Below, piece after piece: positions 1-10,200 of a DNA stretch of 64,000 nt. The notes below the pieces were generated by a model. It was not told the origin of the DNA, made no database searches, and was given only the letters and a program-made list of their open reading frames with translations. Position numbers and translations under genes: made by a program. The DNA is from Pseudacidobacterium ailaaui. GTDB taxonomy: Bacteria; Acidobacteriota; Terriglobia; Terriglobales; Acidobacteriaceae. Each line of letters begins with the position of its first letter. Position 1 is the stretch's first letter. The stretch covers positions 2,077,001 through 2,141,000 of the forward strand of contig NZ_JIAL01000001.1 in the NCBI RefSeq assembly GCF_000688455.1, in the 5' to 3' direction.

Positions 1-34
1 TTTGTTCTGCTTGATGGTTGCTGACAGGCTTGTT

Positions 35-1693
35 CTAGACCGATACGGTTGCAAGCGATGCAATGACGCAGTTCCGCCCCCGGTGTTTGGCCGTATACAG
101 GGCACGGTCTGCATTCCTTAGCAGGTCGACCAGAGAGGTGCCATTTTCGGGGTAGATCGCAATGCCAATCGAGACGGTAGTCTCCCGCAGGTTCTCTCCT
201 CGGAAGCGCAGTTGCTGGTTCTGGACCCGCCGGCGGATCTGTTCCGCACGTTCCCGGGCCGCTTCGGCCCCGGTTTCCGGAAGAATAATGACAAACTCCT
301 CGCCCCCATAGCGGCAGATAATGTCCTCCGCACGGACCGAGTTCCGGAAGATCTCCGCTGTTTCCCGCAGCACGTAATCTCCGGCATCGTGCCCATAGGT
401 GTCATTAAAGTGTTTGAAGTGGTCCACATCAATCATCAGGACGGCCAGTTCGGTCCGGCTCCTTGCGGCCCGGCGGATCTCCCGGTCCAGCGAGATTTCC
501 ATGAAATGACGGTTGAAAAGATTGGTCAGCCCATCGCGCACCGACTGGTGTTCCAGTCTGGCGCGCAGGGCGAGGCTGGCGAAGTAGAGCGCCGAGACCT
601 TGGCGATACTTTTGAGCGCCTCCATGCGGGACTCCATCAGGCCCTCGTAGTCCTCGGAGACAGGTTCGACATAAAGGACGCCCAGCGTGTCTCCATGTGC
701 CGCCAGCGGCATACAGAGATAGCTCTTCGGGGGTGGGCCGGCAAAGTGCTCGCATTCGATTTGTGAATGGGCATGACGCCGCCAGCGGTCTTGTCCGCTG
801 CGCAGTCCGCAACAGGCGTTGGGTGGAAAACCTTCTAGGATATGGCCGGTTTCTCCTGAAGTTGCAGCCACCTCTACCAGTTGCCGGGAATTATTGATCA
901 TCAGCAGGGCAATTTTCGCCGAGGGCAGAAGCTGAGAACACCAGCGCACGGCCACCTGATAGGCTTGCGTCAGATTGGTGCAGAGTTGCAGCTCTTCCCG
1001 CGCGGAAGCCAGAAGGCCTGCTTCGCGGGCACTTTGTTCCATCAGCCGTATGGTTGCAGACAACCGTGCATTGGTCTCGGAAATTTCCGCTTCGTACCGT
1101 AAGCGCTGCAAAGCATCGCGGATGAGCAGCAGAAAAAGCATCAGGACCACAACCAGAGAAACCAAAAGCAGCACCGCTCCCGCGCTCAGACTACGATACG
1201 CTCCCCGCTGGAAGTCGTCTCTCCTTTGTCGCAGCAGGGTGTTTTCATCCGCCTGCATCCGGACCATGGAGTCCCGGCAACTCAACAATTGGTCCTCTTC
1301 AGCCTTGCTTTGTGCCTCACTCGGGTCGGCTGGCAGGTCTTCAACAAGCTTTTTCAGATCTTCCGTACAGCGATGCAGCTCCCGGGCGCGCGCAGTTTGG
1401 GCCGGATTGTCCGCCACCAGGTCTTCCAGGTGGCCGGTTCCCGCCTCCAGCAGCCCGGCGGCGGCCTGTGCACCATGCAGGTTTGACTCATCTTTTGTGG
1501 CGAAATACAGCCTGCTCAGCAACTCCACCCGGTCCAGACGTTGTGCATTTCCCTGCAGTACTGAGAGCACTTCATGCGAATGCTCTTCCCAGTCGCGCGC
1601 AGCCAGAAGATGCTTGGAGGTAAGATAGGCAATTAACGCTGCCGCGCACAGGAAAAGAATGGCCCCCACTGCTCCCAGAATGAGCAGGATCAT
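35..1693 (-). CDS. Membrane GAF-GGDEF diguanylate cyclase
   Basis: Predicted to make cyclic di-GMP from two GTP at the inner membrane. The 552-residue protein opens with a membrane helix (about residues 1-25), has an extracytoplasmic sensor region, a second helix at about 169-192, a GAF-like region at about 225-375 and a C-terminal GGDEF domain. The active-site motif is GGEEF (about 463-467), preceded five residues upstream by RAED, which fits the RxxD product-inhibition site. I chose the ATG at 1693 because AAAGGAC lies just upstream of it; a TTG start at 1729 would add 12 residues. It is divergent from the CysK-family gene. The signal sensed is unknown. Confidence 0.88.
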   Translation of the reverse strand: MILLILGAVGAILFLCAAALIAYLTSKHLLAARDWEEHSHEVLSVLQGNAQRLDRVELLSRLYFATKDESNLHGAQAAAGLLEAGTGHLEDLVADNPAQTARARELHRCTEDLKKLVEDLPADPSEAQSKAEEDQLLSCRDSMVRMQADENTLLRQRRDDFQRGAYRSLSAGAVLLLVSLVVVLMLFLLLIRDALQRLRYEAEISETNARLSATIRLMEQSAREAGLLASAREELQLCTNLTQAYQVAVRWCSQLLPSAKIALLMINNSRQLVEVAATSGETGHILEGFPPNACCGLRSGQDRWRRHAHSQIECEHFAGPPPKSYLCMPLAAHGDTLGVLYVEPVSEDYEGLMESRMEALKSIAKVSALYFASLALRARLEHQSVRDGLTNLFNRHFMEISLDREIRRAARSRTELAVLMIDVDHFKHFNDTYGHDAGDYVLRETAEIFRNSVRAEDIICRYGGEEFVIILPETGAEAARERAEQIRRRVQNQQLRFRGENLRETTVSIGIAIYPENGTSLVDLLRNADRALYTAKHRGRNCVIASLATVSV

Positions 1694-1899
1694 GGTCCGT
1701 CCTTTCGAGGAAAAGGGGAGACGTTGCAAGGTCCAATCAATCCTGGCACAAGTTTATAGCACCTGACGCAGGCCAATACAGGAAATTTGGCCGTTTCCAT
1801 CGGACGCAAGGGCCGAATCGGGAAGTGTGTCCGGGCCCGATTTCAGTCTGGGAGGCAAAGGCCTCTTTGTACCCGGTGTTACACTGGAACGTTTTCCTT

Positions 1900-2853
1900 A
1901 TGGCCAAATCCGCATCTCTTCCGTCCGCCGGTCCCTTACGTGTTGCCGATGACATTACAAAGCTCATGGGGCAGACTCCCGTCCTGCGCCTGCGCCGCAT
2001 GGCCACACCGGAAACCGCCGACCTTTTTGCCAAACTGGAGTTTCTCAATCCAGGCGGCAGCGTCAAAGACCGCGCCGCGCTGGGGATGATTCTCGATGCT
2101 GAGGCCCGCGGCGTCCTCAAACCCGGGGCCACCATTGTTGAGGCAACGGCCGGAAACACCGGCGTAGGCCTGGCGCTGGTGGGTGTAAATCGCGGGTATA
2201 AGGTCATCTTGTTTGTCCCTGAAGGATACGCGGAAGAAAAATGTATGCTCATGCGCGGATTTGGTGCGACGGTGGTCCGTACCCCGGAGGCTGAAGGGAT
2301 GAGTGGGGCCATCCGTCAGGCCCTGGCCCTGGCCCGCTCCCATCCGGACGTCTTTCCTGCCCTGCAGTTTGAGAATGAAGCCAACCCGCGCTTTCACTAC
2401 GAAACAACTGCCCGCGAACTTTGGGAGCAGATGGAGGGCCGGATTGATGCCTTTGTTGCTGGCGTCGGCACCGGGGGCACGTTCTCCGGGATTGCGCGCT
2501 ATCTCAAAGAGAAGGACCCTGAAATCTATACCGTTGCGGTCGAAACGGAAGGCTCCGTCCTGCAGGGCGGCGAACCAGGCCCCCATAAAGTAGAAGGAAT
2601 CGGGGTCTCATTTGTGCCAAAGACCTTTGACCGTAGTGTTGCCGACGAAATTGTCCGTGTCATGGATGCAGAGGCATTCGCCATGGTAAGGCGGCTGGCC
2701 GCAGAAGAGGGCGTGCTTGCAGGATCAAGCGCGGGAGCAAACGTCCATGCTGCTCTTCATGTGGCGCGTCGGATGGGTCCGGGCAAGCGCGTGATCACCA
2801 TCGTGCCGGATTCGGCCGAGCGCTATCTTTCCAAAAAGATATTTGACGTTTAA
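1900..2853 (+). CDS. Cysteine synthase / cystathionine beta-synthase family PLP enzyme
   Basis: Fold-type II PLP enzyme of 317 residues that joins a serine-derived aminoacrylate to a sulfur nucleophile. The PLP lysine is K56 in NPGGSVKDR, the substrate loop reads EATAGNTG, and the phosphate cradle reads GTGGTFSG. Ordinary CysK usually has a TSGNTG loop; from memory the TAGNTG form occurs in MccA-type O-acetylserine-dependent cystathionine beta-synthases, so either role is possible. A longer in-frame start exists at 1825, but the ATG at 1900 gives the usual family length. It sits about 130 nt upstream of a cystathionine-enzyme gene on the same strand, probably in the same operon. Confidence 0.9.
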   Translation: MAKSASLPSAGPLRVADDITKLMGQTPVLRLRRMATPETADLFAKLEFLNPGGSVKDRAALGMILDAEARGVLKPGATIVEATAGNTGVGLALVGVNRGYKVILFVPEGYAEEKCMLMRGFGATVVRTPEAEGMSGAIRQALALARSHPDVFPALQFENEANPRFHYETTARELWEQMEGRIDAFVAGVGTGGTFSGIARYLKEKDPEIYTVAVETEGSVLQGGEPGPHKVEGIGVSFVPKTFDRSVADEIVRVMDAEAFAMVRRLAAEEGVLAGSSAGANVHAALHVARRMGPGKRVITIVPDSAERYLSKKIFDV

Positions 2854-2980
2854 CCATTCTGGATTCCGGCCTCTCTCGCCCCGGATGTGCGGTGTTTAAA
2901 TGGGAGAAGGGCTGGCCTATCATTCCCCGCAGCGGGAAGAGACAGCGGGAATCAGGCGTCCAAAGGAAACGCAACCTACA

Positions 2981-4135
2981 ATGACAAAACGGAATTTTGG
3001 ATTTTCTACACGGGCCGTTCACGATGGACAGGCACCCGATCCTCAGACCGGGGCCGTCAACGTACCACTCTATCTCACTTCCACCTACGCGCAGGAGGAG
3101 GTCGGCAAGCATAAAGGCTGGGACTACTCCCGGGCCGGCAATCCCACACGCGATGCTTTGGAGGCCAGCCTGGCGTCTCTCGAAGGCGGAGCGAATGCGT
3201 GTGTCTTCGGTAGCGGCATGGCTGCCATCATGGCGCTGGTGACTCTGCTCCGCACCGGAGACCATGTTGTTTGTGGAGAAAATGTCTATGGCGGCACTAC
3301 CCGGCTTTTCAACCAGATTGTCGTCAACTACGGGATTGAATTCACTTATGTGGACACCTCCGACCCTGAGAATGTGCGCCGCGCCATTCGTCCCACGACA
3401 AAGCTCGTGCACATTGAAACGCCCACCAATCCGCTGATGACTCTGACCGATATCCGGGCCGTTGCGGACATCTGCCATGAGCACGGCATCGACATGAGCG
3501 TCGACAACACCTTCATGTCGCCCTTTTTGCAGCGGCCGATTGAGCTTGGCGCCGATATCGTAATGCACTCAACGACCAAGTTCCTCAATGGGCACAGTGA
3601 TGGGCTGGGAGGGGTCCTGGTGGGCACCCGTCCTGAGCATAAGGAGAAGTTTGGTTTCGTGCAGAAGTCTACGGGGGGAATTCTCTCTCCCTTCGAGTGC
3701 TGGCTGGTCCTCCGCGGAGTCAAGACCCTGGCCGTGCGGATGAAGCAGCACGATGAGAACGGACGCAAAGTCGCCGCCTTTCTGGCGCAGCACAAAAAGG
3801 TAAAAAAGGTCTTCTATCCCGGACTGCCTCAGCATCCGCAGCATGAGCTGGCCAAACGCCAGTCGTATGGATTTGGCTCCATGATGTCCTTTGAGCTGGA
3901 GTCCTTTGAGGCAGCCAAGGAATTGCTCCGCAGTGTGCGCCTGTGCATCCTGGGCGAATCCCTTGGCGGGGTGGAGACCCTGATCTCCCACCCTGCAACC
4001 ATGACCCACGCCGCCACTGGGGCTGCAATGCGCGCCAGACTGGGCATTACCGATGGCCTTGTGCGTCTTTCCGTCGGAATTGAAGATGCAGACGATCTGA
4101 TTGCCGACCTGGACCAGGCCCTGGCAAAGCTGTGA
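2981..4135 (+). CDS. Cystathionine gamma-synthase/gamma-lyase family enzyme
   Basis: PLP-dependent trans-sulfuration enzyme of 384 residues (Cys/Met metabolism family). The PLP lysine is K200 in HSTTKFLNGHSD; the tyrosine/arginine motif YSRAGNPT and the C-terminal GGVETLISHPATMTH are also present. Family members either make cystathionine from an activated homoserine (MetB) or split it to cysteine (CTH/MccB); sequence reading does not settle which. The ATG at 2981 is preferred over the upstream 2900 start because homology begins here. Its stop codon overlaps the GTG start of the next gene, so the two are translationally coupled. Confidence 0.9.
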   Translation: MTKRNFGFSTRAVHDGQAPDPQTGAVNVPLYLTSTYAQEEVGKHKGWDYSRAGNPTRDALEASLASLEGGANACVFGSGMAAIMALVTLLRTGDHVVCGENVYGGTTRLFNQIVVNYGIEFTYVDTSDPENVRRAIRPTTKLVHIETPTNPLMTLTDIRAVADICHEHGIDMSVDNTFMSPFLQRPIELGADIVMHSTTKFLNGHSDGLGGVLVGTRPEHKEKFGFVQKSTGGILSPFECWLVLRGVKTLAVRMKQHDENGRKVAAFLAQHKKVKKVFYPGLPQHPQHELAKRQSYGFGSMMSFELESFEAAKELLRSVRLCILGESLGGVETLISHPATMTHAATGAAMRARLGITDGLVRLSVGIEDADDLIADLDQALAKL

Positions 4136-4797
4136 AGAAGGCCCTCATCTCCTGGAGCAGCGGCAAGGACAGTGCCTGGACGCTGCATGTCCTGCGGCAG
4201 TCAAGGGAGTATCAAGCCGTCGGCCTGCTCACCACGCTGAACGCCGCATTCGACCGCGTGGCCATGCACAGTACCCGCCGCGCCGTTCTTGAGGCCCAGG
4301 CCGCGGCGGCCGGTCTGCCTCTCTGGACGGTTCCGCTGCCCTGGCCCTGCTCGAACGAGCAATACGAACTGGCCATGCAAAATGCCTGTGCCAGGGCCGT
4401 GTCCGAAGGCATCGAAGTCATGGCCTTTGGCGACCTATTTCTTGAAGACGTCCGCCGCTATCGGGAAGAGCGGCTTGCCGGCACAGGTCTGACGCCGATA
4501 TTTCCTCTGTGGGGCGAAAATACACATCAACTGGCTGAAGCCATGGTTTCTGCCGGCCTCAGGGCCCGCGTCGTCTGCCTCGACCCACGCAAGCTGCCCC
4601 GCCGTTATGCCGGGCGTGATTATGATGCCGCGTTGCTTCGCGATCTTCCTGCCGATGTTGACCCTTGCGGAGAAAACGGCGAATTCCATACCTGCGTCTA
4701 TGCCGGACCGTTCTTTCAGAAGGAAATCAAAATAGGGACTGGAGAAGTCGTCGAGAGAGAGGGGTTTGTGTTCGCAGATGTGGTCCTGGACCGCTGA
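4132..4797 (+). CDS. PP-loop ATPase, Dph6/MJ0570-related
   Basis: 221-residue ATP pyrophosphatase-fold protein. The N-terminal PP-loop SSGKDS (residues 9-14) binds ATP for adenylation. The rest resembles the family of archaeal/eukaryotic diphthine-ammonia ligase; bacteria lack diphthamide, so the bacterial substrate is unknown. The GTG start overlaps the preceding TGA in a GTGA junction, implying coupling with the trans-sulfuration gene. A strong 13-bp hairpin follows the gene. Function in sulfur metabolism is only a contextual guess. Confidence 0.8.
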   Translation: MKKALISWSSGKDSAWTLHVLRQSREYQAVGLLTTLNAAFDRVAMHSTRRAVLEAQAAAAGLPLWTVPLPWPCSNEQYELAMQNACARAVSEGIEVMAFGDLFLEDVRRYREERLAGTGLTPIFPLWGENTHQLAEAMVSAGLRARVVCLDPRKLPRRYAGRDYDAALLRDLPADVDPCGENGEFHTCVYAGPFFQKEIKIGTGEVVEREGFVFADVVLDR

Positions 4798-4803
4798 TCC
4801 TGC

Positions 4804-4836
4804 CCCATCCTTCTCTGTAGGGCAGAGAAGGATGGG
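4804..4836. terminator. Perfect 13-bp hairpin between convergent genes
   Basis: CCCATCCTTCTCT and its exact complement are separated by 7 nt. The hairpin lies between the convergent PP-loop ATPase and the small secreted protein. No T-tract follows on either strand, so it may block 3' exonucleases or act with Rho rather than be a classical intrinsic terminator. Confidence 0.5.
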
Positions 4837-4854
4837 CATACGGTGAGACGGGAC

Positions 4855-5196
4855 CTACCTGTCCCAGTCATCATCGTCATGGTGTTTGTACCAGCCATAA
4901 TGATGGCCGTGGTCATGCGGATACCAGCCTCGGTCCTCTCGGTCATCGCCATAAGGACGGTCATAGCGCGGTACCCAATGGCCGCGGTAGACCCAGTGTC
5001 CGGGCACCCAGACCGCGCCTGCATCATATCCCGGTACCCAGAGATACCCGGGCCCAGGGCAGGGAGGAGCATATGCCGGAACCGCAACCACCGGAGCGCC
5101 TATCTGCACTGAGATACCTACCTGTGCCTGTGTCTGAACATCTGAAAACAGAACAAAGGCCACAGCCAGGATCCATGTACCAGCAATTCGTTTCAT
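4855..5196 (-). CDS. Secreted YxWVPGxW-repeat protein
   Basis: 113-residue secreted protein of unknown function. It starts with a signal peptide ending near TQAQ, then has a Pro/Gly/Tyr/Trp region with the recurring pattern (Y/V)WVPGxW and HWVPRYD, and ends in a His/Asp-rich tail (HDHGHHYGWYKHHDDDDWD) that could bind metal. Start choice: an upstream in-frame ATG at 5211 exists, but AGGAGG in codons 2-3 of that frame lies 6 nt before the ATG at 5196 and is a perfect ribosome binding site, so 5196 is taken as the start. The gene is divergent from the UbiA-family gene. Confidence 0.7.
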   Translation of the reverse strand: MKRIAGTWILAVAFVLFSDVQTQAQVGISVQIGAPVVAVPAYAPPCPGPGYLWVPGYDAGAVWVPGHWVYRGHWVPRYDRPYGDDREDRGWYPHDHGHHYGWYKHHDDDDWDR

Positions 5197-5441
5197 CTTC
5201 AACCTCCTCATCTTCCTGCATAGGGATAAGACAGACGATTTTCAAAGAAGTTGCGGAGATTCGGTTTTCAAACAAGCTGCGTATTTTTCCCATCGATGGT
5301 CCACAAAACAAAATTTTGGGACAGCATCTTTTGCGCTCCTGTCTGCATCGCGCCAGGCAAATCCTGTATACAAAAATTCTGCGGAAATTAGACTGGAAGA
5401 AAAGCAAACAAACCATCAGGAGCCGTATTCTGTCCACACAG

Positions 5442-6884
5442 TTGCAACCCCAGACGGTCGCCCCTTCACGCCCTCTCTGCGTGGATTTGGACGGGACCCT
5501 GGTCAAAAGTGACACTCTGGCCGATTCTTTGTTACTGCTTCTTCGGACGCATCCTTTGCTTTTTCTGCGGGCCTTCGGCTGGGCCTTCAAAGGGAAAGCG
5601 GCGCTCAAGGCCCAGGTCAGCCGATATGTCTCTCTGGATGCTTCCCGCCTGCCCTACAACCGGCCGCTGCTCGCATTTCTTGAACAGGAACATGGCCGGG
5701 GACGCAGCATTTTTCTTGTCACGGGTGCCGACGGCAGGCTCGCGGACCAAATCACGGCCTATCTTCCGCTCTTTCACGGGGTGCTCGCCAGTGACGGGCA
5801 TACGAACCTCACAGGGGTCCGGAAACTTGCCCGACTGCGCCAGCAGTTTGCCCAAGATGGGTTTGATTACGTGGGGAATGCCTGGTCAGACCTTCCCGTC
5901 CTCAGCCATGCCGGCGAGGCCATGCTGGCCAACCCGCATCCCGGACTTGCTGCCCGCCTGCGTTCGCGCAATATTCGTGTGGGCCGGGTGTTTCGCGACC
6001 GGCCATCCTTGGCAAGCGCTTTGTTCCGCGCCCTCCGCCCCCATCAGTGGGCCAAAAATGTTCTCGTGATTGTTCCGCTTCTGCTGGCGCATACCCTGCA
6101 TCCGGTCCTGGTATTCCGCGCGCTGCTTGCCTTCACATGCTTCTGTTGCTGCGCTTCGGCCAGCTACATCATCAATGATCTGCTGGACCTGGAAGCCGAC
6201 CGGCACCATGCCACCAAACGCTATCGCCCCTTTGCGGCCGGGGACCTCCAGGCCTCTACCGGCATTGTCATCGCCATGGTCCTTTTACTGGCTTCTTTTC
6301 TCTCGGCTGCGCGGCTGCTTCCGGGGGCATTTGCTGCATGGCTTGCCCTGTATCTGATGGCCACCCTGGGTTATTCGCTTGCGCTCAAGCGGGTCGCACT
6401 GGTGGATGTCGTGCTGCTTGCCGGGCTTTATACGCTGCGTCTGGTGGCGGGCGGCGCGGCAACAGAGACTCCCGTTTCCGCATGGCTGGCTGCCTTCTCC
6501 GTATTTTTCTTTTTCAGTCTTGCCCTGGTCAAACGATTCAGTGAGCTCGAAAATCTGCGCGAGCAGGGCCGCAGCATCGCCCATGGACGCGGCTATCTGG
6601 TCTCGGATGCCTTCCAGTTGCGCAGCTTTGGCACATCCAGCGGATACGCCGCGCTGGTCGTTTTTGCCCTCTACATCAATGGAAGCAAAGTGGCCTCCCT
6701 GTACCGGCATCCGGCGCGCATGTGGTGGATTCTGCCTCTGCTTCTGTTCTGGATCAGCCGCGTCTGGCTGCTGGCCTCGCGCGGGGAAATGCATGAAGAC
6801 CCCGTGATCTTTGCGCTCACTGACCGGATGAGCCTGCTGATTGGCCTCGCCGTGCTGCTCATTGCCGTCATGGCTGCGCTCTGA
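5442..6884 (+). CDS. HAD-UbiA fusion prenyltransferase
   Basis: Two-domain membrane protein of about 480 residues. An N-terminal HAD-like phosphatase domain carries the motif DLDGT near its start and the later motif GNAWSDLPVL. The C-terminal half is a polytopic UbiA-type prenyltransferase with the Mg-binding motif NDLLDLEAD followed by KRYRP. Such fusions are known from decaprenyl-phosphate phosphoribosyltransferase-like enzymes; the prenyl acceptor here is unknown. The start is uncertain. The frame stays open back to an ATG at 5175, but that would overlap the divergent gene's promoter. TTG at 5442 is my choice; CTG at 5430 or ATT at 5427 are better spaced from AGGAG at 5418. Confidence 0.8.
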   Translation: MQPQTVAPSRPLCVDLDGTLVKSDTLADSLLLLLRTHPLLFLRAFGWAFKGKAALKAQVSRYVSLDASRLPYNRPLLAFLEQEHGRGRSIFLVTGADGRLADQITAYLPLFHGVLASDGHTNLTGVRKLARLRQQFAQDGFDYVGNAWSDLPVLSHAGEAMLANPHPGLAARLRSRNIRVGRVFRDRPSLASALFRALRPHQWAKNVLVIVPLLLAHTLHPVLVFRALLAFTCFCCCASASYIINDLLDLEADRHHATKRYRPFAAGDLQASTGIVIAMVLLLASFLSAARLLPGAFAAWLALYLMATLGYSLALKRVALVDVVLLAGLYTLRLVAGGAATETPVSAWLAAFSVFFFFSLALVKRFSELENLREQGRSIAHGRGYLVSDAFQLRSFGTSSGYAALVVFALYINGSKVASLYRHPARMWWILPLLLFWISRVWLLASRGEMHEDPVIFALTDRMSLLIGLAVLLIAVMAAL

Positions 6885-7241
6885 TGTGGTCAGACCACTT
6901 ATTTTTGAATCGACCCGGGTTCGCCCGCATCTAAAAGTTTTATAGTCCTGCAAGGCTGAATGGTTCGGCCTTTCTTTGATGTCGGCCGTCTCCATTTAGA
7001 ATGGAAGGTTGTTTGACCGTCTGGGCCGGCTCGGGCCAATGCAATGTCATAGTTTCGAGTAGGTTTTCATTCAAGAGGATTACTATCTACTTTTTTGAAG
7101 AGATGATCAGGTCCGGAAAAGCTGACAGCGGCGAAGTTGAGGTTGTGCACAGGCTGCCAGCCGGACCAGAGTCTTAGCGCCTCGGGACGGTAGGGTGTTT
7201 GCACACCCGTACTGGCGGGCCGCAGGAGAGATGAAGGGACT
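6885..7241. other. Intergenic region before the RND operon
   Basis: 357 nt without a convincing gene. After the terminator-like hairpin I see an A/T-rich patch near 7055-7105 and, at 7193-7208, an inverted repeat GGGTGT-TTGC-ACACCC some 34 nt before the permease start. This repeat could be an operator or a leader hairpin for the efflux operon. No regulator gene is adjacent. Confidence 0.4.
6886..6907 (+). terminator. Weak intrinsic terminator after the UbiA-family gene
   Basis: GTGGT and ACCAC form a short 5-bp stem around CAG, followed by TTATTTTTG. It begins 2 nt after the stop codon. The stem is short, so strength is doubtful. Confidence 0.4.
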
Positions 7242-10200
7242 ATGTGGATTGTTCGCCTCGCGCTGCGACGGCCTTATACATTTGCTGTCTTTGCCCTGCT
7301 CTTGATGATTCTGGGTCCGGTGGCCATTCTGCGCACACCCACGGACATCTTTCCCAATATTGATATCCCTGTGGTGGCCATGGTCTGGAACTACACCGGA
7401 CTTTCTCCAGAACAGATGGCCCAGCGCATCGTCTACCAGAGCGAGCGCACGCTGACGACCACGGTCAATGACATTGAGCACATCGAATCGCAATCGCTCA
7501 ATGGAATGGGCATCATCAAGATCTACTTTCAGCCTAAAGTCAACATCGCCATGGCCGTGGCCCAGGTCACTGCCATCGGTCAGACACAGTTGCGCCAGTT
7601 GCCGCAGGGCACCACTCCTCCGCTCATCCTGCAATACAGCGCTTCCAGTGTTCCCATTCTCCAGCTCGGCATTTCTGGCGAAGGGCTTTCCGAGCAGCAA
7701 CTGAATGACTATGCATTGAACTTCATCCGGACCCAGCTGGTCACTGTGGATGGTGCCGGAATCCCGTATCCGTATGGCGGCAAGCAGCGGCAGATCCAGG
7801 TGGACATTGATGCGCAGAAGCTTCAGGCAAAAGGGCTCTCCCCTGCGGACATCACCAGCACCATCGCCAATCAGAACCTGATTCTTCCCTCCGGTACTAC
7901 CAAAATCGGGATGTTTGAATATCAGGTGGAGACCAACAGCGCCCCGAAAACCGTGCAGGAGCTGAATGATCTTCCCATCCGCGCCGTCAACGGTGGCATC
8001 GTATATATCCGCGACGTTGCCCATGTTCGCGATGGCTTTCCTCCCCAGACCAACATTGTCCGTGTGGACGGCCAGCGCTCCTCGCTTTTGAGCATCATTA
8101 AGACCGGCGATGCTTCCACCCTGGACATCGTCAAGGGCATCCGGGCCAAGATTCCCATCATCAAGTCACAGCTTCCCCCTCAGCTCAGGATTGTTCCGCT
8201 CGCCGACCAGTCCATTTTTGTGCGCGCTGCCATCAGCGGGGTCGTCCGGGAGGCGCTGATTGCTGCCTGCCTGACGGCCATCATGATCCTGGTCTTTCTG
8301 GGCAGTTGGCGAAGCACGCTGATTATTGCCGTCTCCATCCCGCTCTCCATCCTTACCTCGATCATCGTTTTAAGCGCCCTGGGTGAAACGATTAACATCA
8401 TGACGCTGGGAGGACTGGCGCTGGCGGTCGGCATCCTGGTCGACGATGCTACGGTCGAGATTGAGAACATCAACCGGAACCTGGAGCAGGGGAAGGCCAT
8501 CGAGCAGGCCATCCTCGATGGTGCCGCGCAGATTGCCCTTCCCGCCTTTGTGGCGACCATCTCCATCTGTATCGTCTTTGTTCCGATGTTCTTTCTCACC
8601 GGCGTGGCGCGGTATCTTTTCGTGCCGCTGGCAGAAGCCGTCATCTTTGCCATGCTGGCCTCTTATCTGCTCTCCCGCACCGTCGTTCCCACGATGGCCA
8701 AGTATCTGCTGCGTGAGCATGATGATGACGAGATGGAGCGCCGTCAGAACAGCAGAAACCCCTTTGTCCGGTTTCAGATGGCCTTTGAGCGCGGCTTTGA
8801 GAAATTCCGTCACGGCTACTATGCAATTCTGCAGATGTGCGTGGCGCATGCCGGACTGTTCCTGGCCGGATTCCTCCTCTTTGCTCTTGCCTCGGCGGCC
8901 CTGCTTTTCCCGTTCCTGGGGCAGGACTTCTTCCCCAAAGTCGATGCGGGGCAGTTCAAAATCCACCTTCGCGCCCACACCGGCACCCGGATTGAGGAAA
9001 CAGCCCGGCTCTGCGATGAGGTGGACCGCACGATCCGCGAAGTCATTCCCAAGGACGAGCTGGTCACCATCATTGATAACATTGGACTGCCCTACAGCGG
9101 CATCAACACCACCTACAGCAACTCTGCCACCATCGGCCCTGCCGACGCCGACATCCAGGTCTCTCTGGCCGAACATCATCATCCCACTGATGCGTATGTG
9201 CAGAAGCTTCGCGCTGTTCTGGCCGAACGCTTTCCCGGGGTCATTTTTTATGAGCTGCCCACGGACATGGTCACCCAGATCCTCAACTTCGGCCTGCCAG
9301 CGCCGATTGATATCCAGATCGTTGGGCCGGACCTGCAGGGCAATCGCGCCTTCGCCGAGCAGATGCTGAACCGCATCAAATATGTTCCCGGCACCGCAGA
9401 CATGCGCATCCAGCAGCCCTTCAATAATCCCAATCTGAATGTTGATGTGGACCGCACCAAGGCCGGGCAGATCGGCCTCACCCAGTCCAACGTGGCCCAG
9501 AGCCTGCTGGTGGCCACCAGTGGAAGCTTCCAGACTTCGCCCAATTTCTGGCTGAACCCCAAGACGGGCGTCAGCTACAGCATCGCCGTCCAGGCCCCGC
9601 AGTACACTCTGGACACGATGCAGGACCTGCGCAATATCCCGATTACTCCCAACGGAGCCGACAGCACCACTGCGCAGACGGCGCAGAGTAACGGGGCCGG
9701 CAGTCCGCCCGTGGCCACTCCGTCCCCGATGGGGGCAAAGCCGATACAGATTCTGGGCAACCTGGCTGACATTACCCCGGGTTCAGAGTTGGGGACCGAA
9801 TCACACTACAACATTGCCCCTGTCATTGATATCTATGGCAACGTCGTCAACAGCGATCTTGCCAGCGTCAATAAGCAGATCGAGCAGATCATTGCTCAGA
9901 TGAAAAGCAAGCTGCCCCGCGGATCGCAGGTGATTGTGCGTGGTCAGGTCCAGACCATGCGCAGTTCTTTTATCGGGCTTCTCGGTGGCCTGGTCTTCTC
10001 CATTCTGCTGGTGTACCTGCTGATTGTGGTCAACTTCCAGTCCTGGCTGGACCCGCTGATTGTTATCTCGGCCCTGCCTGCCGCGCTGTCCGGCATCGTC
10101 TGGTTTCTTTTCATCACGCATACGCGCATCAGCGTACCGGCGCTCACCGGGGCCATCATGTGTATGGGGGTGGCCACATCCAACTCCATCCTGGTCATCA

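Noticed and set aside
2977-2982. TACAAT as a -10 box for the cystathionine enzyme
   Set aside because: It overlaps the chosen ATG, so it cannot drive translation from that start.
7193-7208. Possible MarR/TetR operator before the efflux operon
   Set aside because: A lone short inverted repeat with no adjacent regulator; kept only as a note in the intergenic entry.
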